DNA of 64,000 nt from Brachionus manjavacas (taxonomy: Eukaryota; Rotifera; Eurotatoria; Ploima; Brachionidae): the NCBI GenBank assembly GCA_019054805.1, contig JAHQIY010000010.1:479501-543500 (forward strand). The letters are read 5' to 3'. Of this stretch, positions 34,993 through 47,269 are shown in pieces. Under the pieces are notes generated by a model. The model saw only the letters and a program-made list of their open reading frames with translations. It made no database searches and was not told where the DNA came from. Made by a program: the position numbers and the translations under genes. Within the stretch, counting starts at the first letter, position 1. The number at the start of each line of letters is the position of its first letter.

Positions 34993-35435
34993 TCACGAAG
35001 ATTTGGCTAATTGCTGATGAGTTCCATCACAAAATGGTCGATTACTCGATGATTTACACATGCACAAATGAACTGTTCGAGTTTCTTCGCACACGAAGCG
35101 TAGAGGCGCGAATTTGTCTTGACCTTCGGATATGGTATCATTCACTTTCCTATGCGAGCCATCACAGAACGGTTGTTTTTTGCTAGCTCCACAAGAACAC
35201 CACGAATAAGACTTGCCTTTTTCCAATACTATTCGAACAGGCTCAAAAGCCGCAGGTTTCCCAATGGCACTTCTGCCTTGGATAAACTCAACCTTAATGA
35301 AGATGAAATTTTAACTTTCAATAAAGCTCAAAAATTAAAATCATTTGATACTTTGGCTGGAGTGGGATGAATTTTTGTTCTAATTTGATTCAAAAAGCAC
35401 CTACCAAATTGGGGTTTCAAAAATTTACTCGACAT
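34993..35435 (-). CDS. CISD3: CISD3-like mitochondrial protein with two CDGSH iron-sulphur domains
   Basis: CISD3 (MiNT) is a soluble mitochondrial matrix protein binding two 2Fe-2S clusters through two CDGSH motifs. The last exon ends at the stop at 34993. It reads KGKSYSWCSCGASKKQPFCD then GSH, followed by ETRTVHLCMCKSSSNRPFCD then GTH. Each motif has the three Cys and one His used for cluster binding. The second is CDGTH, as in vertebrate CISD3. Coding is clear upstream to about 35292 (VEFIQGRSAIGKPAAFEPVR). The first exon is less sure: an ATG at 35435 gives MSSKFLKPQF and a GTAGGT donor, but the phase to the acceptor near 35293 does not close, so the N-terminus is unresolved. Confidence 0.8.
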
Positions 35436-35689
35436 TTTTATTCTGAGTACAAAAATTATTTTTTTATTTTTTTTTATAAAAAAAAGAGAGGATTTTTTTT
35501 GAATATTGGATGATTATTTCCAATAAATTGGAAAATTTTTAAAAAAAATTTTGTTTCATTTTTTGTTAATTTTATTCATTTAAATTTTATAAATAATATT
35601 AATCGATAGTAAAAAGTGTATAAAATTCGTTGACTATAACTTTAAATTATAAAAATGCTTCATTCAAATGTAGTGGAGTGCTGAATGAT

Positions 35690-36770
35690 TTATCTGATCA
35701 GTGGATGTTGTTTTAATTGGAGTAAAATGGAACGAAACCTGCTCACATCGCGATTATTTTTGTTGCTTTTTGGATTAAAATCGCACAATTTTCCAAGTTT
35801 TTCCCATTCTTTTCCCTTTTCTGTTTCTTGTGGAGTCAACAGATCAGACTCAGCAGTCCTTAAATAAACCTCTTAGAACTAATATCAAAAATAAATAAAA
35901 TTGAGAGTTAGTGGATTAAATGGAAAAAAATTAACAATTTTTTAGTCTTACTTATTATTAACTCTTAAATTCGAATATGATTACAATTTTAAAGATAGAG
36001 CAAAAAAATTATCTTAAATCATACTTGTTGTCTGCATGTTTTTTTTCCAATTGGTCTTGTCGATTTTTGTACCATTCTTCCAATTCTTTTTTGGCAGCCT
36101 CTTTCCATTCATTCTTTTTTTTTTCCTCTTCGGCGTCTTTAATTTCCAGCCTTTTCTTTTGCTCATCGCGCCACAATTTCACTTTTTCTGGCTCATTAAC
36201 AAGTTTGTCTGCAGTCGAGATCGCCGAATATACATCCTGAATAAAAAAAATTAAAATTAAAATTCAGTTCTTGTGCAAGTTTAAATTACTGGGGAGTTTT
36301 CTGGTACAGTTTTATCTACTACAATCCAATCTGAATCGGGACTGGATCGAACCGACTAGCGCGAAAGAATTTTAGCCTAAATAGCCTTAAAAAAAGTGAA
36401 TTACTTTTTGCTGTGGTACTTCATTGGACATAATTTCTGGTTCGGCTGTTGGTTCAGGTTCAAAATTTTGGACAGAAGCTGAAGTCGTGGTTCCAAATGG
36501 ATCTTCTTCTTCAAAGCCACTTGAAAGGACAGCTGGTGGCTGGTTTGAAGATGGAACAGAAGCTAAATCAGTAATTTAAGATTCATTAGTTGTTCTAAAA
36601 AAGTATTTACAGAAATCTCCAAAAGCATCAAAATCGTTATTCTCGATTTTGGCCATTTCAGCTTGTTGTTGGGCGAGAAATTCAGCAGCTGGATCTACAG
36701 CTCCATTATTAGTTTCTGTGGAGCCATTGGTACCCAAAGCGGACTCGAAGGCTTCAAAGGGATCACTCAT
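35690..36770 (-). CDS. CLTA: Clathrin light chain
   Basis: It binds the clathrin heavy-chain hub and regulates coat assembly. Five exons, all in phase, about 254 aa: 36611-36770, 36405-36562, 36290-36355, 36025-36236 and 35690-35858. The start ATG at 36770 gives MSDPFEAFESALG. Next comes DPAAEFLAQQQAEMAKIEND, equivalent to the conserved EDPAAAFLAQQ segment, then an acidic, Pro/Ser-rich linker. The coiled-coil heavy-chain-binding region is in exon 4 (VNEPEKVKLWRDEQKKRLEI, AAKKELEEWYKNRQ). The conserved C-terminus is EWEKLGKLCDFNPKSNKNNR then DVSRFRSILLQLKQHPL. Length and order match animal light chains; CLTA versus CLTB does not apply outside vertebrates. It lies 255 bp upstream of CISD3 on the same strand, but nothing shows co-transcription. 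Confidence 0.92.
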
Positions 36771-37307
36771 TTTTTTTATCAAATTTGAATTGAAAAGCTA
36801 AAATAAAAAAATATCTTGTGAATATTTTATTAGAGTTATGCTAGCAAGATAATTCCAAAAAAGATAAGATAAAAGGTCGTCATTTTTTGGAAAAATTTAC
36901 ATAAGCGGATGACCGACTGAAGCAAAATTGTTTGCTGGTAAACAGCGTACATATACTTATGATTTGTGTTGAGATAATTGTTGCCAGTTGATTTCAAGTT
37001 TTTGTTAAGCAAATTTTAAGAATTTTTTTAAATTGCAAAACTAAATTTTTTTTAATCAAGACCATTTTTCATGTCTAAATTTACTTTAAGTCATTAAAAT
37101 TAATTTAATTAATTTTAGTTGCAGTTTTTTTGTTACTATAACAAAATAAAAATTTTAAATATTCGAATTTTTCTTGGTCCTTTTTTCCTTTTATTTCTTT
37201 TAATAATCAGTTTAAAGGTCAATTACTGTTGACTGAACTCTAATCTTAAAACACATTGTGCTGAAACATGGATCGCACTTGGTTGGCATTAGGAACTTTT
37301 TAAAACT

Positions 37308-37374
37308 CACCCTCTTCATTCTTTTTTATAAAATATTGAATTAAGCTTAATGGATTAATTTTGCGATCAGACAT
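37308..37374 (-). CDS. Possible first coding exon of an unknown small gene
   Basis: From ATG at 37374 the - strand reads MSDRKINPLSLIQYFIKKNE then EG, directly followed by a good donor (G|GTGAGT). Codon use looks more balanced than the surroundings. No partner exon was recognised downstream on this strand. It could be a real small gene or chance. Confidence 0.3.
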
Positions 37375-37463
37375 ATGGAAAGCTAAACAAAAAAATTCTT
37401 TAATTTTCTTCAGTAATTTTTGATCGAATTAAGAGCATTGGGTTAAAAAACAAAAACAAAATA

Positions 37464-37682
37464 TTAAAAACTCCATAGCATTAAATCGCGCTGGCCAAAA
37501 CATATTCTGTAAATTGTAGCATCTGATCTATCCTTTGTATCACCACTTAAAGCCGAGTTGGTGGTCTTGAGTTGATTTTCTTGGGAAATTAATTTTTTTA
37601 ACGAATACTTTTTTTGTATCATATGTATAATTATGTAAACCAAGAAAACATATACAGTACATTTGAGGTTAAAATTAATCAA
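37464..37682 (-). CDS. Hypothetical small protein with N-terminal membrane segment
   Basis: A 72-codon frame. Residues about 8-21 are hydrophobic (VYVFLVYIIIHMI), followed by a basic stretch (KKYSLKK) and a polar tail. No family was recognised. The AT-rich N-terminal half makes chance likely. Confidence 0.2.
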   Translation of the reverse strand: MINFNLKCTVYVFLVYIIIHMIQKKYSLKKLISQENQLKTTNSALSGDTKDRSDATIYRICFGQRDLMLWSF

Positions 37683-39379
37683 TTTTTTTTATTTATTTTT
37701 AATAATTTATAAATTTTAAATTTATAAGAGCCGTTTGAAAATTAGGGTTTTTAATTTTTAATTAAAAAAAAAACCCAGACCTAATTTTGATAAAAAAAAA
37801 TTTAATGAAAACTTCATCTATTATAATAAAAAACATCTAACTTGATAAGTTTAAAAAATTACTTTTTTTGTTGAGTGGCTTGTTGGCTCTATAACAAACA
37901 AACTAACTTCTTTAGCCATTGGCATGTAGCAAGTTGAGCACAATTTATTTTATACATTTTGGGAACTATTTTCCAGTTGCCTTTTCTTCGCATTTGCAGT
38001 AGATTTTAATTTGGAACCATTATTTACTCTATATATTATATTTTTACTTTTTTAATTTAAATTGAGATATATTTATTCCGAGGTGAGTGTTATTGAGTTT
38101 TTATTAAAATATGAGTAAGATTCTTAAATTAGAGCAAATTTTATTAAAAAGCGATTCAAAAAATTGTTTCCTTAAAAAAATAAATTTTGAATTTTTTAAG
38201 CTTTATTTTTACCTCCTCTCTTTTTAAGTCTTAATTTAAATTTTGAGTTTTTTTTTTAATTTTATATTCAAAAGTTCAAAAGCAATAATGTCAAAACCAA
38301 AATTTCGAATTTTAGACCATGGTCGATGGATTAGGGTCTCTTTAGCATGAGATCTATTGGAGAGCCCTTAATTAATTTAAAATTTCGGAGTTTTTGACAC
38401 AAACCAGTTTTCAAGTGTTTACGGTATTTTTAGATAAAATAATTATAATTCAAAAGAAATTCAAAAGATACGAAATTAATTTGAGAAAATTATTTGGTCG
38501 TATTGTAGATTGCATGAATGTGTTTTTTAAATTCAGGTAAAGATTTTTGTTTGTAAAACCTTTTTCTCAATTTTAATAATAATAATAAATTTAACTAAAT
38601 AATAATAAAAAAAAATATGTGACGACATTAATCAAAATGGTCAAAAAACAAAAATTTCCAAATTCTCTGATCTTGAGTAAAAAATCTTTTCTGTTTAATA
38701 TTTTTAGAATTCAATTTTCATTTTCCATCTTCAAAGCCATTCATTTTAAAAAACTAGAAAATTATTACTATAACCAAATTTATTCAATTTTCATGTTATT
38801 CAATTTATTTTATTAAAGAAAGATAAATTTAGTTAAACCTTGAAAAATTATAGATTAACAATTTTATAGTCGTGATAAGTAAAATATTTTGAATTATTAA
38901 TTTAAAGATTTTTCTTAAAGTTCTTGAAAATTCATGAAAAATTATAATTAATTAAAAAAAGAAAGAATAAAACAATTTACTTACTTAAATTAATTATTTT
39001 ATTCTAATATTTCTAGTTCTAAAACATTAAAAGGCGAAAATGAATTAAAAATTTAACAAAAAAAATTAAAGAAGTGCAATTTAAAAAAAAAGTAACTATC
39101 AATTGAATAGAAAATATTAGGCTTTCAATCGATAATTAAGAATCATTTGTTCGTTCCATTTTTAGATTCAAACTCCTGCTTCGCTCCTTTAACTGTTTTG
39201 ATCGACTTTATTCGATTTTAAATGAGCAGATTCTTGGCATGTGTCTGATTTATTTTTATTTTCTTTCACCAAATTCAATTTAGCTTTTTTATCTTGATTG
39301 TAAATTTTCCTTAAAAATTTATTATTCAACTTATTGTTCAAGTTTTCACGAAATTATTAAAATAAAATAGGAAATAAAC

Positions 39380-41946
39380 TTACAATTTAGTCTTTCCACT
39401 TTCTAAAAAATTTAAAAAATTAAAATGCTAATTTCATTGATTAAAAATTTTTCTTACCTTCATTTGAAGTATTTGATTTTGATCGGCGTAATGCCAAAAC
39501 AACTACTGCACCAACAATGACAATTAATCCAAAAACACCTCCAACTACACCACCGACAATTGCTCCAGTATTACTCTTCGAATCTTAAGAAAATCAAATT
39601 TAAAGTTTTATCTTCTAAAATATTTTCCAGCATCATATCAAGTATTTAATTTAATTTGATTTAATAGAATTTGTGGTTGCTACACCACAGACAGTGCAAG
39701 AACAAAGAATGGAATGAACACGTTTGGATAAACTTATTAAAGATTGTTGAACAAACGACACTTTGTATATAGTTTTTAATTTCTAATTAAATTCCAATAA
39801 TCCATTAAATATCAAATTATAGAAGAGAAAAAACTGAATCATTTGATATAAAGATAATTCTTTTAGCACTATCTGTAAGGAAGTTATGAGCAACCGAATA
39901 AGACATACCAAAAATGTAGAAAATTAGAATTGGTTAATTTCCCATTTAATAATAATAATAATTAATAATAATAATAAGCTACAACAGGAGACCTGCGGAG
40001 CGAGACTAGATGTAGTTTCACTATAGTAGCTGTCTGCGAAAAAAAATTAATTATTAAACTAATTATAAAAAATAATTATTAAATTAATTATAAAAAATAA
40101 TTATTAAATTAATTATAAAAATTAATTATTAAGAAAAATTATTTTAAATTAAAAGATATTACAAAATTTTTCAAAACAATATTTGCTATTATTTATAAAA
40201 AAATTTGAGAAAAAATATGGAGCCCGAAGGCTTAATTTTAAGCTGAAAAATTCTTTTCCGGTTTTTGGCATTTTTAACCCTCAGGGTCCCCCTACAACCC
40301 TCAACTTTTATGAGTTCATTTTACTCAGGTTTTTGATTTCTATAGCATATCATAAAATTTGGCCATTATAACCGACTCGTTCCTTAAATCCAACAACATA
40401 GGTTTCTCTTTTACTCTCATTTTACATGTTTTTAATTTTTTAAGAAATTTCAAAACTAAATTCAAATTAATTAGTTACAAAACATTCAAGTCTAGAAAAA
40501 GATTAGCAAATTGTGATTGAAAAAAAAAATCTGAACTTTTTAATATTAAAAAAGATGAATAAATTTAAGCTACATTCGTTTGACTTCAACTTGATTTTTT
40601 TTAAACTGAATGCTTCAAAATGAAATTAAAAAAATTGAAAAAAATACAAACCTTTGCTATTTTTGTCTTGGGCTGTTTGGATTTGAAAAAATTTAAATTT
40701 TTATTAAATTGAAATAGTTGAAATATAATCAAAAAGTACCTTTAATGTTAAGATTAAAAACTACAGCGTCAGAAACTCTATTAACAAGACCTTCGGTTCG
40801 GGCCCTGCATTCAAATTGATAGAAGCCAGCTCCTAAATCTTTTCGTATGAGAAATTCTCTCTCCGAAGGACTGAACTCAGTTTGAGTAAGAAAAATTGCT
40901 TTGGGATCAGTATTATTGTAAAGAACACTTTTAACTCTCCATTCATAAATTGGAAGTGGATTGCTGTCTATAGGGCACGAAAAATGGGATGTTTCGGCCT
41001 GATTCTGATAAACTGTCTTGTTCAATTGCTGCTCACCGTTCAATATGATCTCGGGATCATAATGGACATCTATTGTGTTCGATACACTCTCTAGGACTCT
41101 CAAACTCTGCAATTCAGAGGGGGCTGACTGATTCACCGATTTCAGTTCACACCTAATACTTTTGCCATTGTCTCGTTTATTGAAAACTTGGCTACATCTT
41201 TTGCTAATTTTATACAAATAAATTTTAATATCGGAACTACTATTCAAATATGACTGAACTTCTGATTGAGGAATTGGTTCGATTTTGGTGTCTATTTGGC
41301 AATGGTCTAGTTTGTTTATATCTGACGAAATGACTAATTCAGCAGCTGGAGTAAATAGGCTATTCTGAGCTACAATTATGGAACACTCAATTGGAATGCT
41401 TTTTCCGGAAAGAACTGTCAAAAATCGCCCTGATTCATTGTAAATACAGTCAAGAGAATCGCATTTAAATTCTAAGTGATTCATGTATGCAGAAATATTG
41501 TAGTCGACCAGAAAATTTTTTAGTGAGTTGTGAGCTAATGCTTGGCTTGAATAGGTGCCTAGATATTTAGGACCGAAATTGGGTACGCTTAGGGAATTGC
41601 ATTTGAGTTCAGTAGGTAAACACAAAAACTGGGATTGTATGGTCGAGTTTCTTGCTGATGAATCCACTGCATTGAATAGAGTTGATTTTGGGATTTTTTT
41701 ATCGTCAGATGTGTCATTTTTTTGCTGAATCAAAGACCAGGAAACAATGTTAGAGTCCTTAATGGTATTTAGATTTAATGGTTGATTTAAGTTCACTAAA
41801 AGATTGAGTGAATATTCTTCTATTTCTGTTTTTCGAACTTCGCTTTTAAGTAACCCTGCGGCTGTTGGCAAATCTTTTACTTCATCATCTTGGCAAAAAA
41901 TGCCGCTCACTATCAAAATGGAAATTAAAATTGAATAAAGTCGCAT
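39380..41946 (-). CDS. Ig-like single-pass membrane receptor, short tail (paralogue A)
   Basis: Exons 40740-41946, 40652-40672, 39458-39583 and 39380-39402, in phase, about 458 aa. Signal peptide MRLYSILISILIVSGIFC, then a large ectodomain with many Cys and NxS/T sites. A clear Ig-like domain lies at the C-terminal end of the ectodomain, with SCPIDSNPLPIYEWRVK (B to C strand) and AGFYQFECRARTEG (F strand). A 7-residue linker exon and a membrane exon follow (Gly-rich start TGAIVGGVVGGVFGLIVIVG, then VVVLALRR). The cytoplasmic tail is about 17 residues (SKSNTSNEESGKTKL). The IYEW/FECRA pattern resembles nephrin/Kirrel-type Ig domains, but the N-terminal half is unassigned. It is a paralogue of 49217-53809. 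Function unknown; adhesion or recognition is an inference. Confidence 0.8.
39950..40035 (-). mobile_element. LINE 3' UTR fragment with (TTA)n tail
   Basis: On the - strand a GC-richer end (CGCAGACAGCTACTATAGTG, TCTCGCTCCGCAGGTCTCC) runs into TTATTATTATTATTAATTA. The end layout is like the CR1-type LINE at 47270-47655. It lies in an intron of receptor A. Confidence 0.5.
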
Positions 41947-42697
41947 CGTAATTTTGTATAATAAAATAAAATTTTATGAAAAAAAGCTTTTATAAATTTA
42001 ATCTTTTTATTTTGTTGAGTAATAATAAATTTGTTTTAAAATGTGATAAGATTATGCTTTATTATTAATTGGGGATGTTAAGCATCATATGATAAATGAA
42101 TATTTATTTTTTTCAAAAGCAAGCAGTTATTTATTCATTTAATTAAAAGATTTAACATTATTAATTATTATTCATATAAAATAATCTTTAAAAAGTGTAT
42201 CAAATTGTGATATCTACTAGTCAGATTTGACTTTTCCCATAAAATTTTTATTACAAAATTTTATTAGTAATTTAATTTATCCTAAATTGATTAATTTTTT
42301 TTTCAAAACAAAAAAATATTTTAAATGTTAAAAATCAAACGGATTTTTTTAAAATTTTTTAAAATTCTACTTATTAATGAAATTAAAATTATGAATTTTT
42401 ACAGAATTTAAAAAAATTATGCACCATTAAATATTATCTCAGTCAAATCATTTAAAAAGATTATTTTCGTTATCGAGTTTAAACATATCCAAGAGTATTT
42501 ACTTCTCCTAAAACTATGAAAATTCATCAAAGTTTTTAATAATTTAAAATTAACAAATATTAAAAAATGAAATTGTTGATTGTTGAATGAAAAGGTCAAA
42601 GACAGACTAGACATTTTAAGTAATGACATAGCTTTAATCAAAATTTGAATTTTCGGTTTTTTAAAAACTTAGAAAACTAATTCTCATAGGTAATTTA

Positions 42698-42960
42698 GGC
42701 CAAAAATCTAGAGCAACAGGAAAATAAAATTCGCACTTGCCTGAGCAATATGGACCCAAAGGCTGTACAAGACCATGCCAAGACTGTTCGCTCTAGGCTC
42801 GGTATTATACGTCGTCATTGATTTCAATACCTTAACTGATTTTATTTTTTCAAAATAGAAGGATTCAGTTATAATTTAAAAAAAATTTAAAGTCTATGTT
42901 AAATAATAAATTTTTTATGATAAAATTAATTTTGTGCCATTTTTTATTCTACACCCTTTA
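42698..42960 (+). mobile_element. 3' part of a Tc1/mariner-type transposon
   Basis: The sequence from GGCCAAAAATCTAGAGCAAC to ACACCCTTTA is nearly the same as the right third of the element at 27210-28070, including SNMDPKAVQDHAKTVRSRL and the right terminal repeat. The left side is missing. Confidence 0.75.
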
Positions 42961-44267
42961 TTTCCGATATTTTACGTAAAATATCGTTTTATGCTTTAGA
43001 TATAAAATATTTTATTAAACAAAAAAATGATTTTGTTTAAAGCAAATTGTTAAAATTTCATACTTCTCTTGGCAATATGTTGCACTCATTTACGCCTCGA
43101 TTTGTAAGGAAGTTCAATCTAAAGCAATTTGGGCATGTTTTTTTTTTTAAATATAAATGTGACTTCTTGTTCTATAGTTCTTAGATATTTGAATTTTAAT
43201 TATCAATAAAAAAGTATAGACCCTTGTATTTCTAGATCTTTTATAATTATTTTTGGAATACACCCAATTCTGAGTGTCCATAAAAGAGACTTGACTTGAC
43301 AAACAAATTTCTTTGAAAGATTTTTTTAGCCTTGATATTGACTGACACAAAGAATTTAACTTTTTTAAAATAGAAGATTCCGAAAAACAACTGCAGTTTG
43401 CTTATTTTTTGAGGAACTTATTCAATTTTAGAGAAATACCACTGCTTTGGAAACATACCTTTTTTACTCCACTACAAAAAGGGGTTCTAAACTGTCACAA
43501 AGGAATTCAAAGGACTGTCAAGCGAATGGTCTACTTTTTTAACATTGATAAGTGTCAAGTTTTGCTAATGTTCAAACTAGTAGAAATATGGAGATTGTGA
43601 ATTTCAGAAAGGCTATTAACTATAACTTTAGGCCTGACATCTAAAGGATTTATCTTAGAAGAAACTTGAGGAATTTGTTCCCAGAAAGAGAAAGGAATTG
43701 AAATCAAAAATTTAATTCATTTCCAAACGGAATTGCATACTGAATGACTACTTCATTATATAACAAAAGTCTAGAAATTCTTTTTTGTTAGCAAAAGATT
43801 TTTTTACGTATTTAACAAGTGAGAAAATAAAATAAGCGGCTTTTTTTTTTTAATTTTTTTTTTTCATCGGACCAAAAACATAAAACCAAAAAAAAAATTT
43901 TTTGAAAAAAAAAACCAAAAAAATACAAAAAAGTAAAAAATGAATACAATTAATTTTAAAATAAAAATGGTTTAAATTTTTCCAATTTAGTATATGAAAT
44001 GACCGCCTTTGGCTTTATAACAAGCCAAAACTCTTTTTGGCTGCGATCAGACACAGTACCAGTCTCTTCGTATTGTTTTTAAGTTAAAGTTCACATTTTG
44101 ATAGATTTATCAAGCAGTCTGCTTATCTCATTTTGCTTTTTTCTGCCATGTTAGTGAGCTAGACACATTTTTTGGGAAAATAAAGATTTTTGGTAATGCT
44201 TTTTTGAAAGGACATGAGGAGTTGGAGAGTATTTAAAATTAAGCAGTTTAACAGCTTAATTTACTCA

Positions 44268-44827
44268 ACGAGTCAAAATGACTCTTTTTCGATTTTTGGC
44301 CTCTAAAATCTAAGTCAATTTTTGCTATTTGAGCACAATTTTTTTTTTCAGCATAAAACTAAGAATAACTTTCTAAATTAACTAAATACAAATAAAAAAA
44401 ATATTTCCTTTGTACAAAATCAAGTATTTCTACTAGAAGCAACTAAAAGAGTCATTTTGACTCGTTTTTTAATTAAAATTTTGAATTTATCTACAAAATC
44501 AATGGATGAGTCATAAAATATTTATAAAAAGTATACAAATCTTTAAAAAACTGACTCGAATCCCAATACTTGAACGAAGATAAGCAAATTTATGAAAAAA
44601 TTATAGTTTGCGTATTTTACATGAAAGACGAAAAATTGGTTCAAAAAGGAATGAATTCATTAGAAGATAAAATTTTTGCCAGATACTTTTTTTAAGCCAA
44701 ATTTTTATATTTACTCAATTAAAATTAAGTTTTGAATAGATTTATCCAAATAATAAATTATTATCCATTTTTATCCATTAGATTCCATTAAAACAAGTCA
44801 TTTTGACTCGTTTTGGTGCTTCTAGTA
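44268..44827. mobile_element. piggyBac-like MITE, left tip lost
   Basis: Very similar to 1891-2495 over almost its whole length, from ACGAGTCAAAATGACTC to GGTGCTTCTAGTA. TTAA lies after the right end (44828-44831). The left CACTAGAAACACC tip is missing or replaced. Confidence 0.7.
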
Positions 44828-45369
44828 TTAAAGAAAGTGGAGTACTATCGAAGTTTACCATAAACAAGGTGTCCAGAATTATTGAACTTTACATCAAAAA
44901 GGGATTTTAAAGGCTGTCCATATGTTTCTTGTAACCTGTGAATTAGATTTTGCGGAGAAAAGGGAAGTTATTGGTGAAAGGTGCAAATGAGTCACCAAGG
45001 TATTTTTTCACACTGGGATTTTCATTAAAAGTTAAGATTAAGTACTGATAAAACCAAATAAGACTCAAAATAAAGTTTAAAAAAAATGATAAGATTTAAA
45101 ATAAACTTAAACAGAAAAAAAAATCGTTTTTTTATTTTAATTAGGTCTCAATTAAAAAAAAGTACTAGATCACTTTCCATTTTGTTTTGTTCTAATCTAA
45201 AAAATTCAACAACTTTTCCAACTGTTAAGATACTACATTGATTAGATAGTTTTTTGTTTTTCTATTTTATTTGTCTCTTATATAATTATTCTCTATTTTT
45301 TTTTCGCTATAGGCCATCATAATTTTTATCACCTTATATTTTGAATTTTGTTAAATTTTACTTATTCTT

Positions 45370-45510
45370 GTGCCCAGACTTGTTTTTAAGTCACAAGTCA
45401 ATGACTTAAAATTTTTTTTATTTAATGAAATAAATTTCTTTTATTTTAATTTAGTTCAAGTTATAACTTTGACTTATAACTGCGACTTAAAATCAAGTCT
45501 GCTTCTGCCT
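45370..45510. mobile_element. AAGTCA-rich MITE, short copy
   Basis: CCCAGACTTGTTTTTAAGTC, then ACAAGTCAATGACTT on the left. AACTTTGACTTATAACTGCG then ACTTAAAATCAAGTCTGC, in inverse sense, on the right. It belongs to the same family as 31890-32335. Confidence 0.5.
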
Positions 45511-45549
45511 ATGATGAGGCTTTAAATAACGAAATGACTATTGACACAT

Positions 45550-46579
45550 TATGTGTCAATATAATTTTTTTAAAGACACATATTGTGTTGATATTAAAAT
45601 TTTATTGACACAAAGAATAAATTTCTTTTATTTAATAATATTATTTCAAATATTTGAAAAAAAAAAAATTTGAATAATGGAAAATTTTACACCTGAATAT
45701 TCAAATATTGATATTTTTGATAAAAGTTTTTTATCATTTGAAGAATTAAACGATTATTTATGCAATTGGTGTAATGAAAATTTTATCCCAATAAAGATTA
45801 GAAGCTCTAATAAAATTAAAGAAAAGGACGACGCTTCTAAATTAATCATTTATTCTACAAATATGAACTCACATTCACAATGTCATATTTGTTACCATGT
45901 TGTCACGCTATTTTTATGGCAGAAATGAACTTTTTAATACAACCATGGTTTCACAAAAATTTTTAAAACTATCTTTAAGATCTGACTCGAAAGTGGCTGA
46001 AAATTTTGTATCAAACTTGAATTTGAATTCTATTCTGCACTGGACAACAAGAGAACCCTTAAAACCAACAACTCCGAATCAAAAATTTCAATCAATTAAA
46101 AATGTTTGTCATGATATATCTAGTTTGTTGTGTGTTTCTGGTGAAAAGATTTTTCGAAAAACAAGGAAAGACTAGAAAATTTCCTTACTCAACTTTTATT
46201 TATTTATTAATTTATTTAAATAGTTTAGGGAATACCCCAGGCAGCTCAGAATGGATAAGAGTCCTTCTTACTCAACCTAGCGCCTAGCGTACTCAACTTC
46301 AAACTAATAATAAACCAACTGATAGCCTAAATAGTTCATTAATCCAACAATCACCTTTTGACAAAGAATAAAGTTTTTTTGATGATAATATGACTTTTAA
46401 TACCATCTCAAAACGTGTCCCTTCTCCAATTATTGAGATGACTTAAAATGAAGATTCACATGTTCAGGTATTAGAACCAAATATTATTAATCCAGCGTTG
46501 AATAGAAAAGGCCGTCCAAAAAATAGCTCAAAGCAGTTTGGAATTTTTAACTTAAACAAGAAGCCAAAAAGAAAATAGA
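45550..46579 (+). mobile_element. Mutator-like element relic with FAR1-type N-terminus, core deleted
   Basis: A frame from 45677 reads FLSFEELNDYLCNWCNENFI, like the FAR1-type DNA-binding start of MULE transposases. A further piece (45940-46130) reads SQKFLKLSLRSDSKVAENFV and WTTREPLKPTTPNQKFQ. The end near 46490-46579 reads NRKGRPKNSSKQFGIFNLNK, a basic AT-hook-like C-terminus. The catalytic core between N- and C-terminal parts is absent. A TTGACACATTATGTGTCAA palindrome lies just upstream (about 45540). A retroposon tail is inserted at 46195-46290. Confidence 0.45.
46195..46290 (-). mobile_element. Short LINE/SINE 3' end
   Basis: On the - strand a unique segment (GGTTGAGTAAGAAGGACTC, CTGCCTGGGGTATTCCC) runs into an AAATAAATTAATAAATAAATA tail. 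It resembles the fragment at 26345-26445. Confidence 0.4.
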
Positions 46580-46584
46580 ATTTG

Positions 46585-47110
46585 ATTATTATTTATTTAT
46601 TTGTTTTATCTGTGCCGAGCTAGAGCTTCTTCAAATTAAAAATTTAAAAATAAAAAAAATAAAATTAAAATAAGTTTAAATATAATAAAAAGAAATTTAA
46701 AAATTGATAAATTTAAACAGAATACATTTTTTAAATATCTTAGTTTTTTTTTTTTATTTGTATTTCTGTATCGAGCTTAAGCTCCTTCAGATTTTAAAAA
46801 ACAAAAATAAAATAAAAATCAAAATAAAGTTAAATATAATAGAATAAAAGTAAAAATAATATAAGTTAAAAAATAGGAAAATATTAAAATTAAAAATAAA
46901 TAAAGAAATATTAAGAAATGATAAAGATAGAGAGTTACAGAATACATTTTTTAAACATTTGATGGTTCAGGAAAAAAAGAAGAAATAGTAAGGTAGCAAT
47001 TACACAATGGAGTTGGGTACTCGATATTTCTTGATTCGAAACCTTTGTTATATTCTTCCACCAGTCTGACAACCAGTGGAACAGATTCGACTCCGATTTC
47101 TAAAAAGACC
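46585..47110 (-). mobile_element. Jockey-like LINE 3' end
   Basis: The - strand reads VPLVVRLVEEYNKGFESRNI then EYPTPLCNCYLTISSFFPEP, nearly the same as 48380-48495. It then runs through the A-rich UTR to GAGCTTAAGCTCGATACAG. A second tail (46585-46740) with GCTCGGCACAG follows, so two truncated copies may lie head to tail. Confidence 0.75.
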
Positions 47111-47269
47111 CGATCACAATCTAAAGCTAACTAATTTCTGAAATTTTTTTACAATTTTTTGATATAATTGACTTAAGTTAACTCCAAATTAATTTTTTTT
47201 ATGAATTGTATTCATTTGTATTTTTAGAATAAAATATTGTATATTTAACTTATTAATAATAATATAATA

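Larger units (their letters stand above)
36771..39379. other. Mostly empty intergenic DNA with two weak exon candidates
   Basis: Apart from the two candidates listed separately (37308-37374 and 37464-37682), I see only AT-rich sequence. There is no repeat that I can place and no RNA gene. The 38619-38816 frame is low-complexity and not protein-like. Confidence 0.45.

Noticed and set aside
40183-40371. 62-codon frame in a receptor A intron (FGIFNPQGPPTTLNFYEF)
   Set aside because: No family match and no usable splice sites in phase with the receptor. Could be repeat-derived, but not supported.
43409-43600. Possible LINE reverse-transcriptase start
   Set aside because: Only LLWKHTFFTPLQKG resembles the LINE WK...TPIFKKG block. 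Too short to call.
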